This document shows positions 12,101 through 21,018 of a stretch of 64,000 nucleotides of DNA, piece after piece. The notes under the pieces are model-generated. The model saw nothing but the letters and a program-made list of their open reading frames with translations. It was not told the origin of the DNA and searched no databases. The DNA is from an uncultured Chlorobiaceae bacterium. GTDB lineage: Bacteria > Bacteroidota > Chlorobiia > Chlorobiales > Chlorobiaceae. The translations under genes were made by a program, and so were the position numbers. The stretch spans positions 81,767 through 145,766 of the forward strand of contig CAJEXI010000002.1 of the NCBI GenBank assembly GCA_903994455.1. Direction: 5' to 3'. Position 1 is the stretch's first letter, and the number at the start of each line of letters is the position of its first letter.

Positions 12101-12541
12101 GGCAAAGCGTCTTGCCTGATCAGTTGCAAGGGCATTCATGGGATAGATCACCAGCACCTTAATCCCCTTTACCCCCTCTTTTCGAACTCTTGCGCAATGA
12201 TCCAGTACCGGATACAAAAAACACTCCGTCTTGCCGCTTCCTGTGCCGGTTGCCACAAGGGTATTGGCGGCCAGCCGGTTGCTTGCCAGCCGCTGCCAGG
12301 CAACCTCTTGATGCACATGACCGGCATGTTCGGTTTCAAAATTTTCGAAAAAGTTTCGGCCTTCCGTGCCGGTACGAAAGGGCAACCCAATCTGGATATA
12401 GGGCCCCTTCATCCAGCGTGACGCATCGCTGGTAAAACGCTGCATCACCCCTGCAAAAAGTGGATCGGAGGGCTCATAAGCCTTTATCAGAAATTGCTTG
12501 ACTCCATTCTGTATTTCACGGGCGAGTAGCGAAGGAAGCAT
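6170..12541 (-). CDS. YprA-family DEAD/DEAH helicase with DUF1998 and C-terminal nuclease-like domain
   Basis: A 2,123-residue superfamily 2 helicase. The P-loop ATGTGSGKTE lies at 98-107, followed by VIVDELHTFDGAQGTD (DEAH-like box), SATLG, and QRVGRAGRRDGN (motif VI). Several CxxC clusters (for example CKQCGN, CPACGS, CPTCQ, CPDCGD) lie between and after the helicase lobes, and a DUF1998 segment ends in a cysteine cluster, CSCNGDHEKDGCYRC. Near the C-terminus, RPDFVLWP and IAIFCDGWAYHK look like a Vsr/PD-(D/E)XK nuclease fold. YprA-family helicases are the core of DISARM, Druantia and related systems; the length and nuclease-like tail recall Druantia DruE more than DISARM DrmA/DrmB. A small hairpin, AGGCAAAAGCCT, sits just before the start and the Shine-Dalgarno is weak, so coupling to the upstream gene is likely. 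Confidence 0.88.
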   Translation of the reverse strand: MLPSLLAREIQNGVKQFLIKAYEPSDPLFAGVMQRFTSDASRWMKGPYIQIGLPFRTGTEGRNFFENFETEHAGHVHQEVAWQRLASNRLAANTLVATGTGSGKTECFLYPVLDHCARVRKEGVKGIKVLVIYPMNALATDQARRFAHVIAQTPLFKGLRVGLFVGGKSGKDGRGEMAMSATTVITDRETLRKDPPDILLTNYKMLDYLLIRPKDRLLWAKNSPEALRYVIVDELHTFDGAQGTDLALLLRRLRARLKTPEGSLICAGTSATLGGNSDSAPLREYARQIFGAAFNPDSVVIENRRTEIEFLGDRTIEHVLYAQPDFVLVLEPDQYPSQQAAIAAWFMLFFPGQAPPSDVDDLDWRSELGELLKKHLLFVNLLRISKGQIVSLDELQQQLQGPLPDGVRTYIDKIVDALLVLVAWARDPHGRPLVTLKVQLWMRELRRMVALVDSNPENIELRAESDLKREPGKLYLPLLQCVDCHTTGWLSRIGHGNSTLVTDLDEIYSTWFSENQEVLRLYAREGLSRPLCDGIEQRLCKQCGNLQSGSGLCSACGNPDLVEVFRVKSERTYTTAAGVAYTRHDKTCPACGSKYRQVLLGARSTTLASISIEQSWASPFNDDKKLIAFSDSVQDAAHRAGYFTARTYLHTVRTGLSKVIDFIADQPCSWNNFLDKAATLWFNKVSTLAMPPETFVSEFIAPDMMRQRDWADSLQKDDILPGGSRLPERVQKRLAWQAFAEFTYLSRRGRTLDAIGKATLAPRMEDIMCAAESLLPVLRENFGVHQVEQQIVVQWLWGFVCHLRQLGAVAHPELMGYARDRNIYALINTKGRREWLPRMGDRSPHPVFLAMRKSHEFDTLVNTHVSTFYQTWLKVTLGAHVLLAVNIDEAIYTEAISALVHAGVLLRLDAEPTEVICLNPEALVLETEVVRLVTAAGRRGLTIPVSASELLIGMPCLDAPQERYSKTVDAGGWLAQRFSRGDLRRVFAAEHTGLLKREQRETLELRFKSSNPHPWYENLLSATPTLEMGVDIGDLSSVMLCSVPPSQASYLQRVGRAGRRDGNAFATILADGSSPHDLYFFEDTSEMLQGDVVPPGIFLKAAEVLRRQMFAFCLDEWVGSGIAETSLPEKTQDALNAFDSNNQARFPATFLNYILEHKERLLEGFKNLLGDDIDDRVALRLTGFMQGTDDDDGLRLRLNKVLEELVKERKSHRDRGEKIKKKIRDKKALPQDEATREEIERLERERQKTLELIKEINQRDLLNTLTDAGLIPNYAFPEAGVELKSLLWRKKSSDDPDSSGAYISLPAERYERPAQSALSEFAPENIFYANQRKVEIDQINMSLSTLENWRLCPTCQHIENLDLHEDTLTSCPDCGDPMWANISQKHRLLRFKQAIANSNDSEVRIDDSAEDREPKFYERQLLANFDAKDIKEAYRVKSPETPFGFEFIERVIFRDVNFGEPVKGGEVYAVAGLQKFRPGFKLCQYCGKIQRAPRTHKEREAGQFHAFDCEKHGSNDPVNIIECLYLYREFSSEALRILMPYTSSGVDEASVQSFMAALRIGLKKRFGGKVDHLRMTPREEKSLDGASRHYVMLYDSVPGGTGYLHELLADEAKTLIEVFRLALSHLASCSCNGDHEKDGCYRCVYQFRLGRAMALVSRDRARNILEQLVENLDQLERVASIADIFINPNFGSELESRFIDALRRLSGLAGLPFVKLVQDIVQGKSGYLLEVGEQRYWIEPQVDVGSADGVAVQSRPDFVLWPTQGKSKRKPIAIFCDGWAYHKESTREDARKRSALVASGKFWVWSITWEDVESAIAGKLDTVLADCLDALCFNPKELLPPQLRSMLSESLWSNHALAVLVQWLGAPTGETSDRQVIKMARHAGATAFRMVPNPTKPELKEAQIKLDQFWVGLDDLQCECPQQSVACGNLNDLSLVLRYCWPRELVQDGGSIPNSPGFILLNEACLHDDSVGHLLWRRWLWLFNIFQMLPGVFLATQAGLEGHDYSALSVMDGVSKISCGNGAANASAWECVIEEAMGDLREGLHTLMVEGIPPPDAVGYELDEAGTVVAEAELVWEKQQIVLLMPAHGYSETVWISKGWNALMGEGEWPKRVIDALSLQNSL

Positions 12542-12603
12542 GGCGTTCAGGCTTTTGCCTGGTTAGGGGAAGTTTTCAGTAATCAGTCGTCAGATATCAG
12601 TAA

Positions 12604-15600
12604 TCAGTTTTCAGTATTCGGTTTTGCAAAGAACTCCCAGGCGATGCGGTAATCGGCTTCACGGTTGGCGAGTTCAAACGGGGCGGTGTAAACTCGAGTC
12701 CGTATCTGAGGGCCGCCGGGCTGGGTGTCATCAATGACTGTGGTGGTGACGGTGCTGCCCGCAGGTAGCTTGCCCGCCTCCTGCATTTGGCGAATATCGC
12801 TCCACCCGAATTTACCGGTTTTGGTGTGGCTGTCGGGGGTAGTGATGGTGACGTCCGGGCTGTTGCGGGCGGCGTTGCGCGGCAGTCCCACTCCAGAAAG
12901 GCCAACGTTGCAGGTAAAAATTATTCTGCCATTTATGTCGTACCAAGTATCCCGTTCGTTTTGTTGCATAACCGGAAATTGAACTCGATAAATGAGCAAA
13001 AGCTCGTCAAAAATAAGCCCTAATGCCTGAGCAATAAGTACATCAATCTCTACCAGCGCCATGCGGCGAGCATAGTCAGTGCGCAGTGCACAGTTACGCT
13101 GCCATTCCGGGGTTAGAGTGGCGAAAAAAACCTGCGGGAGACGCGGGTTTTCGGGCTGGCTCCAGTGTTGTGTGGTGAAGTCAGAAGTGAAAGAAACAGC
13201 CCACAGCGAAGCGTAATGGTTGGTCAGGCAATTCAAAGAAAGATAACGGACACTCAAAAATGAACTCGTTTCCAAAATGGGCAAAGAAGTCCAAGTACCA
13301 TGCAAATTACTCCGACCAGTCGATTTGATAAAAAAATCCGCGATAATAGACGAAGTAACAATACCAGCACTCAACAATGCCTCACTATTTTTAAAGGCAT
13401 TTGACTGAACACCATGTATGTGGCCTACCCCTTTAGGGACAATTGCACCGGTTAAGGTTCTTTCCCCTGAAATCGACAACATGCCCCGGAAAGCCAATCG
13501 ATAATACTCTGTCACCAGCTTTTGCCGCCACCGAGGAACCATCACAAACTCTCCTGTCTGAATGGCGTATTCATCTTGTTCTTCTGGAGTGAGTTGATCC
13601 CATGAGAGCAGAACAGTTTCAAGCTCAGACCAACTCACCCTTGGAGTGCGGAGCGTATATTCAGCTCGATCCTCCATGGAACGAAAATTGCTGCGCGGCA
13701 GATAGTCGTCTGGGAGTGTAACAAGATCAAGGACTTGATATGCTAATGGATTGTTACAATAAGTATTAGGGGTTTTATAATATGGGTTTGCCAAAAAAAA
13801 GTGTGGCCCTGAAAGAATCCAATCTTCCAACGATAACGCAAACGGTGCTCTGCGGTCATTGTTTCGGATAATGGTGCCATCACGCTGAGCATAAGTCTCG
13901 TCAAACATAACGGTACTGAAATAATCCCTCTCCAGATTGGCAAGCCTTCTTGAGTGGGAAGCTAATTTGATCAGGACACTCGACAGTTGCCCTGCGTGTA
14001 ACGCTGGAAGACGCGCTCGACGCGGCGGTGTACCGAGTGGATCATATAGCTTGGCAAAAACAGTCAATTGATCGTCACCGATTCGAACAAGACGGTCAGA
14101 GTGTCCGGCAACATTCCAATCGCCAACATCGTTTTTAATTCCACCAGCCATTCCTGCACCATCATGTGCATAGCAAAGCTCAATAGTCGCAGGATCAAAT
14201 AAATTGGCTATTGAAATAAATTCTGGTTTTGAACGAATTGAACCATAAATATTTATCGAATAGGTCACCCAATGAAGAATTTCTGCAAATAGCTTTCTAA
14301 CGTTTACAAACTGGTAATGCAAACGTAATCTTGAATACAACGCCTCCCTCAATAAGCCACCTTTAGTATCGTCATAAACCCCTTCCGGGTGCAGATAACC
14401 AACTGCTCCATGTTTCCCGGCAAGCATCCAGCCGATGGGAAGAAAGCACTTGTAGAGATTGGTTTGCACACCCTTGAGCAGAGGATAGTTCTGCTGCGCA
14501 TTGAGATAATTTTGCGTTGCCTCAGCCTCTTCCATTTCACTTGTCCAATCAGCACGAAGCCCAGGGAATTCAGCAAAAGCCACGCTACGCTGGTGTGCCA
14601 GCTCAGTGGCACTTAACTTGCGAATGGCCACCATCGGATTTGCTTCACCAAGTATTCCTGCTTCATTCCACTCCACCTTCAGCCATGGCGGATTCCCCAG
14701 CACCAGATCAAAACCACCTCGACTGGCAAAAACATCAGCAAAGGTGAGTTCCCAGTGCATGAATAACCGCTGACTGGCAATGGCTTCAACAGTAACAACC
14801 CTCGAAAAATGTTCGCGTAACCGGCTGATGCGCAGCCGACCATATTTGTCGTGAAGTGCCTCTTCGGGCGTTGCTACCTTGAGTGCAAGCTGGGCTTCGG
14901 TGAAAAAGTTTTGTTGAGCTGGCTCCACCACCGGTTGCACCTCCGGCATGGTAAAATTGAGCACGGTCTGCTGTGTCATTTCAACAATGTTGCCCTCCAG
15001 AATCGCTCCGATTTCCAGCCACCACTGCTCACGGCTTGGCAGTTCGGCACTTTTGGTAATCGGCCAGAACCAGAGAGCGCACCAGTAATCCATCACCAGT
15101 TTCAGGCGGCGGTAAGGGGTGGCATAATCATCATCCTCGTTCAGCAACCCATTGACACGGATTGCCTCCTTCTGTGAACGGGAGACCGTCACTTCCGGGT
15201 GAGAACTCCCCGGCCATGGAGCAAGAGAGTCTTCAGTACGAACCCGATCTTCGGCAACCTGACGAGCATGAGCAGCCCAGAGCTGGTCGATTGCCTCCGA
15301 AAGTTGCAGGAGCCTTTTGATTTCATGGGATTCAAGCGGCTTGGTAAACAGCGTGCGCCACGCTTTGAGTCGGGCAAAGTCAAGCGCGTAAAGCTGCTTG
15401 GCCACTTTATCTTTATAGTTCGCCATACCGGGGTCAGGCAACAAAAAGTGGTAGATCTCATCGGATTTGCGCACTGGCGACTGTGGATCGAGCCGTTGAG
15501 GAGCTGCGTCGTACCAGAGAGGGTGACTCCCCTTCTTCAACAGGCTGCTCTTGAATACTTCACGTCGGGCACCGATGAGGCTGTTACCGGCAAAGAGCTG

Positions 15601-17700
15601 ATAGCCAAACCACGGAACTCTGGCCGCCTTTGGCTGTTTACCGGGTTCTGCCGGTTCTCCGTAGATGGCATTGAGCCAGAGGCTCACTTCGGCCAGTTCG
15701 GTTGCAACCGGATTAAGATCGACCCCAAAGACGTTGCGGTCGGCGATATACATTTTGGTTTTTTGCAGCTCAACGGTGTACTGCTCGTGGGGTATGCGCC
15801 GCTTGAGTTCAAATTGCTTTTTCTCCAGATAGGCCTCTGCAAGCTGGTTAACCGCTTCGTTCAAAAAGGCGGCACTTCCCATGGCGGGCTCAACAACGGT
15901 AAGCAATAAAATATCGTCAGCGCTTTTCTCTTTCAGCAGCTCTTTGAGCGCATACTTGACAAGGCAACGGGTCAAAACCTGCGGGGTGTAGTAACTGGCG
16001 CTCTTTTGGCGGTCACGACCGGCCAGGCGGTAGATAAAGGTGTCGCGGGGATACATTCGCAATTTTTTATGGCCATCGACGGTGTCGTGCACTCGTTCAC
16101 CCGGTCGATAGTCGTCAATGCGGCTCTTTGGCACAAACCATGCGCTTTCCATGATGTCGGTACTCTCACCACCACTCTCCTCCCCGGCATCTTCATCATC
16201 CTCATCGTCACCTGACACCACCCTGCTCTTTTTGGCTTCAGGCTGCACCTCATACAAATCTTCGGGTGCAAAAAAGCCACGGTATGAGAGAAGCGCTTCG
16301 TAGACCGCACCAAGCTGGTTAATCGACAATAACTGGTAGCTGACCCGCCCGCTGCGCCTGCCGCCGGATAACGACATAAGCTTGATGACCGACTGCCAGA
16401 TATGGTTGGGGAAGGTTACCTGGTTCAGATGCGGTGTTGCTGCCGGGTCAAAGAGCTTGCTGTCGAGCGGGGCGAGCAGAAAGACCTCTTTTTCACTTCC
16501 AGCAAAGAGGTGCTCTTTTTGACCGCCATCTGTTCCTTCTCCAATAAGCCGGAAAAGCTTGCGCAGGGTATCGTCAAAATAGCTCCCATTACGGGAAGCC
16601 GGAGTGTTGAGCGGTGTCAATTCAAGATCGCGCAATGACTCAAGGCTGTATCCCTTGGCATAGATTTCGCTTTTCTGGATTGGGACATAGCCAAGTTCAG
16701 GACGGGCTTCGATGTAGAACATGAAAAGGAGGCGGTAGACAAGCCGCAAACATTCAAGGCTCAGCTCTCCGGCATTGACGGCATCCTTGCCGGTATAAAA
16801 ACCCTGTTTGCTTGCCTGCGCTTTCTGGCGCAGTTGCTTCACCGCTTTATTGCCAAGAATTTCGATGGCTTCACGCAGGGCGTATTTGAGATCGGCACTG
16901 ACACTGAAGGCGTGTTTATGGGCATTTTCATCAAGCCCGTCAAGCAGACTTGCTCCCTGCTCCGGTGCAAGACTCTCGCGGTGAAGCAGTGCAGCGGCGG
17001 CCTGAAGGGTATAGGTTTCCTTGCGGTCGAGAATTTCTGTCCAGTCAAAACGGAGCAGTCGATTATTGGGCCACTTGTAACGGTCGAGCAAGAGCCACTC
17101 TTTAAAGCCGACCAGAATAATGTAACGGGGCGGCTTATCGACACCAAACAATGCTTCGGAGAGGATTTCAAGCCAGGTGAGTTTTTTGAGTAGGTTTGGA
17201 ACTTCCAGTCCTTCATAGTGAGCTGCCGTGAGTTGGTGATCGAGGGTCTCTTCCTCTTCCTCGCCGGGTTGGTATGCCGGAACAACAAGAAGCTGCGGAG
17301 TTTTATATGCCTCTCCATAAGCCGCCCAGACCGGCAGCGGCATCCCTTTCTGGAGTTCGATAATCTCGGGATGAAGCTTGTAGCCCAAAGCTTCGAGAAG
17401 AGGTGCGTGAAGAGCCCTGTGGCTTTGAAGCCGTTCCTCTGCATCACGTAACCGGCCATGAGCGGCAAGAGCGGCAAACCACTTTCCACCCAATCCTCCA
17501 AGCTTCTTCCAGGGCGCTCTGGATGCCAGGCGAACTTCTTCATTTGCCTTGTCAACAGCGGCGGCTTCCTCAGCAGCCTGCCATCTCTCGATCAGTGTGC
17601 GGATATCCCCTTTGAAAACTTCGGCTAAATAGTGATGGCCGTAGAACTCATTTTCGTTGGTGATACCAATAAAGCTTTGGACGGTTTGGGCAACAGACAT
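12604..17700 (-). CDS. Large type IIG/PglX-like N6-adenine DNA methyltransferase (defence operon)
   Basis: 1,698 residues. An all-helical N-terminal half is followed by a class I adenine methyltransferase core: SASYYTPQVLTRCLVKYA near 567, EPAMGSAAFLNE (SAM-binding motif I) near 605, DRNVFGVDLNPVATELA, then after a long insert GGFDLVLGNPPW (catalytic NPPW) near 1000. An acidic run, DDEDDEDAGEESGGE, lies before the core. The size and YYTP/NPPW layout resemble the methylases of DISARM class 1 and BREX (PglX) rather than a stand-alone type IIG enzyme. The start lies 32 bases downstream of the SNF2 helicase gene. It probably marks self DNA at an unknown site so that the helicases can tell phage DNA apart. 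No target-recognition domain could be assigned. Confidence 0.87.
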   Translation of the reverse strand: MSVAQTVQSFIGITNENEFYGHHYLAEVFKGDIRTLIERWQAAEEAAAVDKANEEVRLASRAPWKKLGGLGGKWFAALAAHGRLRDAEERLQSHRALHAPLLEALGYKLHPEIIELQKGMPLPVWAAYGEAYKTPQLLVVPAYQPGEEEEETLDHQLTAAHYEGLEVPNLLKKLTWLEILSEALFGVDKPPRYIILVGFKEWLLLDRYKWPNNRLLRFDWTEILDRKETYTLQAAAALLHRESLAPEQGASLLDGLDENAHKHAFSVSADLKYALREAIEILGNKAVKQLRQKAQASKQGFYTGKDAVNAGELSLECLRLVYRLLFMFYIEARPELGYVPIQKSEIYAKGYSLESLRDLELTPLNTPASRNGSYFDDTLRKLFRLIGEGTDGGQKEHLFAGSEKEVFLLAPLDSKLFDPAATPHLNQVTFPNHIWQSVIKLMSLSGGRRSGRVSYQLLSINQLGAVYEALLSYRGFFAPEDLYEVQPEAKKSRVVSGDDEDDEDAGEESGGESTDIMESAWFVPKSRIDDYRPGERVHDTVDGHKKLRMYPRDTFIYRLAGRDRQKSASYYTPQVLTRCLVKYALKELLKEKSADDILLLTVVEPAMGSAAFLNEAVNQLAEAYLEKKQFELKRRIPHEQYTVELQKTKMYIADRNVFGVDLNPVATELAEVSLWLNAIYGEPAEPGKQPKAARVPWFGYQLFAGNSLIGARREVFKSSLLKKGSHPLWYDAAPQRLDPQSPVRKSDEIYHFLLPDPGMANYKDKVAKQLYALDFARLKAWRTLFTKPLESHEIKRLLQLSEAIDQLWAAHARQVAEDRVRTEDSLAPWPGSSHPEVTVSRSQKEAIRVNGLLNEDDDYATPYRRLKLVMDYWCALWFWPITKSAELPSREQWWLEIGAILEGNIVEMTQQTVLNFTMPEVQPVVEPAQQNFFTEAQLALKVATPEEALHDKYGRLRISRLREHFSRVVTVEAIASQRLFMHWELTFADVFASRGGFDLVLGNPPWLKVEWNEAGILGEANPMVAIRKLSATELAHQRSVAFAEFPGLRADWTSEMEEAEATQNYLNAQQNYPLLKGVQTNLYKCFLPIGWMLAGKHGAVGYLHPEGVYDDTKGGLLREALYSRLRLHYQFVNVRKLFAEILHWVTYSINIYGSIRSKPEFISIANLFDPATIELCYAHDGAGMAGGIKNDVGDWNVAGHSDRLVRIGDDQLTVFAKLYDPLGTPPRRARLPALHAGQLSSVLIKLASHSRRLANLERDYFSTVMFDETYAQRDGTIIRNNDRRAPFALSLEDWILSGPHFFLANPYYKTPNTYCNNPLAYQVLDLVTLPDDYLPRSNFRSMEDRAEYTLRTPRVSWSELETVLLSWDQLTPEEQDEYAIQTGEFVMVPRWRQKLVTEYYRLAFRGMLSISGERTLTGAIVPKGVGHIHGVQSNAFKNSEALLSAGIVTSSIIADFFIKSTGRSNLHGTWTSLPILETSSFLSVRYLSLNCLTNHYASLWAVSFTSDFTTQHWSQPENPRLPQVFFATLTPEWQRNCALRTDYARRMALVEIDVLIAQALGLIFDELLLIYRVQFPVMQQNERDTWYDINGRIIFTCNVGLSGVGLPRNAARNSPDVTITTPDSHTKTGKFGWSDIRQMQEAGKLPAGSTVTTTVIDDTQPGGPQIRTRVYTAPFELANREADYRIAWEFFAKPNTEN

Positions 17701-17732
17701 AGTCAGTTCTCTATTAATTACTCAAATCCTTG

Positions 17733-20669
17733 TCACTTCACCGCAGCAGCCAAAACCTGAATAAAGGGCTGGGGCTCGGTGGTCATGGTATCTTCGACCC
17801 ACTGGCGATATTCGTCAAACACGTGACGGATATTTTGCGTGCGTTGCTCGCGACGCGTTTTCTTTAATTGCTCTGCTTGCTGATTTTCAGCGAATTTTAG
17901 TTCAAGCTGTTCGATCTGCTTGCCTTGCAAGCGTTCAAGGTCAGAGAGGGTTCCTGAAAGCCGTAAAGCTGTGTCGGCAGCGAAACTTTTTTGCAGGGCA
18001 ACCATGTGTTTCTGCATTGTTGCCACCGCATCCGGCAGGTTCCGTTGCAGGCTTGCGGTATCTATACCCTGACTGCGGTTGACAAAGGTGCTTGCCTTGA
18101 GTCTGGTGCGGTCAGCAAAATCAGCAAAGGGCTGTAAGGTCCATGTGCCACTGGAGCAAAGTGCTACCTGCCATTCGATCAGCATCGGCTGCCCTTTACG
18201 GTTAGGGATCAACCCCATGAGAATGAATGCCTGCTCACCGTCAAGAAGCTGTGGACACTCTATTACCGGGGCTCGATGACGGCCAAAGGCGGTCAAAACA
18301 CGGTCTGACAACCACTCCATAATGGGGTGCTGCTGCCATAAATAATGCAGTTTTGGCCAGGTTTCCTCCTCAGCCTTCGCTTGACGTGCCAGATCAATGG
18401 CAAACGCAATACGATCTTTTTTGGCACAAAGGGAGTAAAGATGATGCTGATCACGAACCTCCTGTGGAAGCGTTACCGCAAGTCGCTCCTGCAAATCTCT
18501 CGGTGCCGTAAGCGTGATGGTCTGGGTTGCATCATCAGAACTGAATTGAGCAAATGGCAGAGGCTTCGAGAGTTGCTGTAAGGCGGTCTTTGCAAAAAGG
18601 TAGTCACTGCTGAGTTCGGCATTGCCAAAAAGTGAAATCCCCTCAGCAATGGAAGCCGTGCTGGGTATCGCGGGTGTTTCGGCCTCACCGTCAGGTACAC
18701 TTGAGGTAAAAAGGGCCTCTAACCAGCCGCCACCACTATCGTTATCATCACCCTGCAGCTTACTCGCACCGGAGCGCTGGGCCTCATCAAGATCAGCTTC
18801 AAACCGTTCCGGAGTGATGCCCGATGCCATGATATTGATGACTTTTTCTGTCTCTTTTTCAGGATCGTAGACGTTAAGAAAGGATGCCGGATCACCGAGG
18901 TTCTTGTTGGCCTGTTCATCTTTGATTTGAAGAATTTCAAGGATCCGCATATCACCTTTTATTCGTTGAACCGTTGTTTCGGTAAAGAGGTAGATGATGT
19001 AGGGCTGGTGCGACTGGCCGTACCGGTCAACACGACCATTGCGTTGCTGGAAAACCATGAGCGACCATGGCAGATCAAAATGCACCAGTCTGTAGCAAAA
19101 GTAGTGAAGGTTGAGGCCTTCTGATGCCACATCGGAACAGAGGAGTACTCGAACCGGATCATCTTTTCGGCCAAAACGATCAACAATATTCTGCTGTTCG
19201 GTATCGGTCATACCGCCATGCAAAATTTCACATTGGGCAGCGTGAAGCCCTACGGCTTTTGGCAAAGCATCTTTCAGCCAGTTGAGCGTCTCTATCCGTT
19301 CTGAAAAAATGACCAGACGGTCTGAGGGGTCTGAGGGTTTCCAGTTAAACGCTGGGCTCTTGAGGTGCTCTACCAGTCGCTGAAATTTGCTGAAGCGAGT
19401 GGCATCTATCTGCCGCAAGGTTGCAGCAAATGTTGCAAGAGCCTCAACCTCACCCTTCTCATCCGGGGTCATTTCAGACTTTGCTTGCAATAACCTGATC
19501 CGGCGTTCGGTTGAATCAAGGGCTGCAAAAGGGCTTGAAAACATCGCTTTTTGAAGGCCAACCCGCTGGAGCTCCTGCTGATTGCCTGAACGATGTTCAC
19601 CTTTCTGAGTAAAAGGGATCTCAAGCAGTGCTCGATAAGCATCCTCTTCCTCCGGGCTGGCAGGCTGCTTGAGTTGTTGCGTGATGCGCTCCTGAAAGTC
19701 GGAACCGGCCTGATCGCGAATATCTTTTTTAAATCGCCGTATGACCAACCCTTTATCCCGAAAATCCAAAGCGGTGTAGTCATCCGGATCACTGATAGCG
19801 GTCGGGTCGAGCAGACTCATGAGTGAGGCAAAACTTCGTGCAGAGCCGTCGTGCGGTGTTGCCGACAACAGGATCATGGTATCTGACCGACCTGAAAGCA
19901 TCCGCGCTAACCGGGCACGCCTTGAGAGGCCATCTTCGTTAGCTCGTGCGGCGACATTGTGGCACTCGTCAATGATGATGATATCCCACCATGCATTTTC
20001 AAGATAGTTCCGGTACTCCAGATTGTTTTTGAGCGTATCAATCGAGATGATTGTACGATCGTAGTAGTTGAATGGATTGTGGTTACTGGGGATAGTATTG
20101 CGAACCCGTTGCAGGCCAAGAGAGTCGAGCCGGACTAACGGTATAGAGAAGCGGCTCCAGAACTCCTTTTGAAACTGGGTCAACATGCTCTTGAGCGTAA
20201 TGACCAGTATGCGCTGACCTCGCCCCCGCTGAATCAACTCAGTGGTCAAAATGCCTGCCTCAAGTGTTTTGCCCAAACCAACAGCGTCGGCCATCAGAAT
20301 GCGCTGCCGAGGCTGATTCAGCGCCTGCAATGTCGGGTCGAGCTGGTAAGGCACCAAATTCATTACTCCGCGATGACCAAGGTGAATACCCCGATCATTG
20401 GGAATGCTCCGGCATCGCAGCGCCTCAATGTAGAGGAAGGTACTGTTAAAGTGAGAGCTGGTATCCAGAGCAAGCTCCGTCTCTGCGGGGTCAAGAACAA
20501 GAATATCCTCCTCAAGCTTCGTCAAAAACTGAACCGCACGCCCACGCACGAGGTCGGAGATACCGTCGCAACTCAGTAAATTGCCGCCATCACTGGAGCT
20601 GTCAACACGACGAACAAGCCACTCCTCATCTCGTATGACAACTCTTGCGCCTGGGGCGAAAATACTCAT
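17733..20669 (-). CDS. SNF2-type helicase, DrmD-like
   Basis: 978 residues, SNF2/HepA-type superfamily 2 ATPase. Residues 1-60 form a small N-terminal domain; P-loop ADAVGLGKTLEAG at 127-139, IIIIDECHNVA (DECH box) at 231-241, LLSATPHDG (motif III), SDVASEGLNLHYF (motif V) and FQQRNGRVDRYGQ (motif VI). The C-terminal third is helical with a coiled-coil stretch rich in Q, K and E near residues 900-960. This arrangement matches DISARM DrmD helicases. It is the first gene of the four-gene tight operon, with no convincing promoter in the 43 bases between it and the decayed fragment upstream, so the operon may start farther right or rely on a weak promoter. Confidence 0.87.
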   Translation of the reverse strand: MSIFAPGARVVIRDEEWLVRRVDSSSDGGNLLSCDGISDLVRGRAVQFLTKLEEDILVLDPAETELALDTSSHFNSTFLYIEALRCRSIPNDRGIHLGHRGVMNLVPYQLDPTLQALNQPRQRILMADAVGLGKTLEAGILTTELIQRGRGQRILVITLKSMLTQFQKEFWSRFSIPLVRLDSLGLQRVRNTIPSNHNPFNYYDRTIISIDTLKNNLEYRNYLENAWWDIIIIDECHNVAARANEDGLSRRARLARMLSGRSDTMILLSATPHDGSARSFASLMSLLDPTAISDPDDYTALDFRDKGLVIRRFKKDIRDQAGSDFQERITQQLKQPASPEEEDAYRALLEIPFTQKGEHRSGNQQELQRVGLQKAMFSSPFAALDSTERRIRLLQAKSEMTPDEKGEVEALATFAATLRQIDATRFSKFQRLVEHLKSPAFNWKPSDPSDRLVIFSERIETLNWLKDALPKAVGLHAAQCEILHGGMTDTEQQNIVDRFGRKDDPVRVLLCSDVASEGLNLHYFCYRLVHFDLPWSLMVFQQRNGRVDRYGQSHQPYIIYLFTETTVQRIKGDMRILEILQIKDEQANKNLGDPASFLNVYDPEKETEKVINIMASGITPERFEADLDEAQRSGASKLQGDDNDSGGGWLEALFTSSVPDGEAETPAIPSTASIAEGISLFGNAELSSDYLFAKTALQQLSKPLPFAQFSSDDATQTITLTAPRDLQERLAVTLPQEVRDQHHLYSLCAKKDRIAFAIDLARQAKAEEETWPKLHYLWQQHPIMEWLSDRVLTAFGRHRAPVIECPQLLDGEQAFILMGLIPNRKGQPMLIEWQVALCSSGTWTLQPFADFADRTRLKASTFVNRSQGIDTASLQRNLPDAVATMQKHMVALQKSFAADTALRLSGTLSDLERLQGKQIEQLELKFAENQQAEQLKKTRREQRTQNIRHVFDEYRQWVEDTMTTEPQPFIQVLAAAVK

Positions 20670-20712
20670 GAGGTTACTTCGGTAGAAAGATTAATTGTGT
20701 CAAGTGGCTCCA

Positions 20713-20980
20713 TTATTCCGGCTTCAGTAATTGCAAGATGTTGAATCCTTTTTCAGTGAGACGATATTTCTGTAACCGGCTGTTTGGTTTTTCAGAGAGG
20801 GTCATTTCAATGTATCCAGCCACCAAGGCTGGCTGCAAGTAGCTATTGTGTATATGTGACCGGTCTTTCAGCCCTAATGCCTGGGGTACCCATACTGCTG
20901 AACTCTCCGTTTTTCTGCAGCAATGCAAGCAATACCCGAACTGTAGGGGGTGTTCATCCATTTCCTGTCACCTTGCTTAC
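20713..20980 (-). pseudogene. Remnant of the C-terminal winged helix of a DUF4062/AlbA-type ATP-binding protein
   Basis: The last 60 residues (ALGLKDRSHIHNSYLQPA, then SRLQKYRLTEKG) match the C-terminal DNA-binding wing seen at 35,283-35,540 and in the full protein at 25,022-26,575. Upstream, the meaningful frame (VRVLLALLQKNGEFSS) is in a different reading frame from the open one, so at least one frameshift separates the two halves, and everything before is missing. Confidence 0.6.
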
Positions 20981-21018
20981 TGGCTACTTTGGAAAATTTT
21001 TGTTCCATCGCTCCAGAT

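Noticed and set aside
11483..12421. 312-codon open frame on the plus strand
   Set aside because: It lies wholly antisense to the conserved P-loop and DEAH region of the DUF1998 helicase; the protein is basic, low in recognisable motifs and lacks a ribosome site. It is a shadow of the real gene.
12560..12615. Short CAGTAATCAG-type direct repeats between the methylase and helicase genes
   Set aside because: Two or three short units only; too short to call a binding site or repeat array.
15199..15909. 236-codon plus-strand frame inside the methyltransferase gene
   Set aside because: Antisense to the SAM-binding motif region; no family resemblance.
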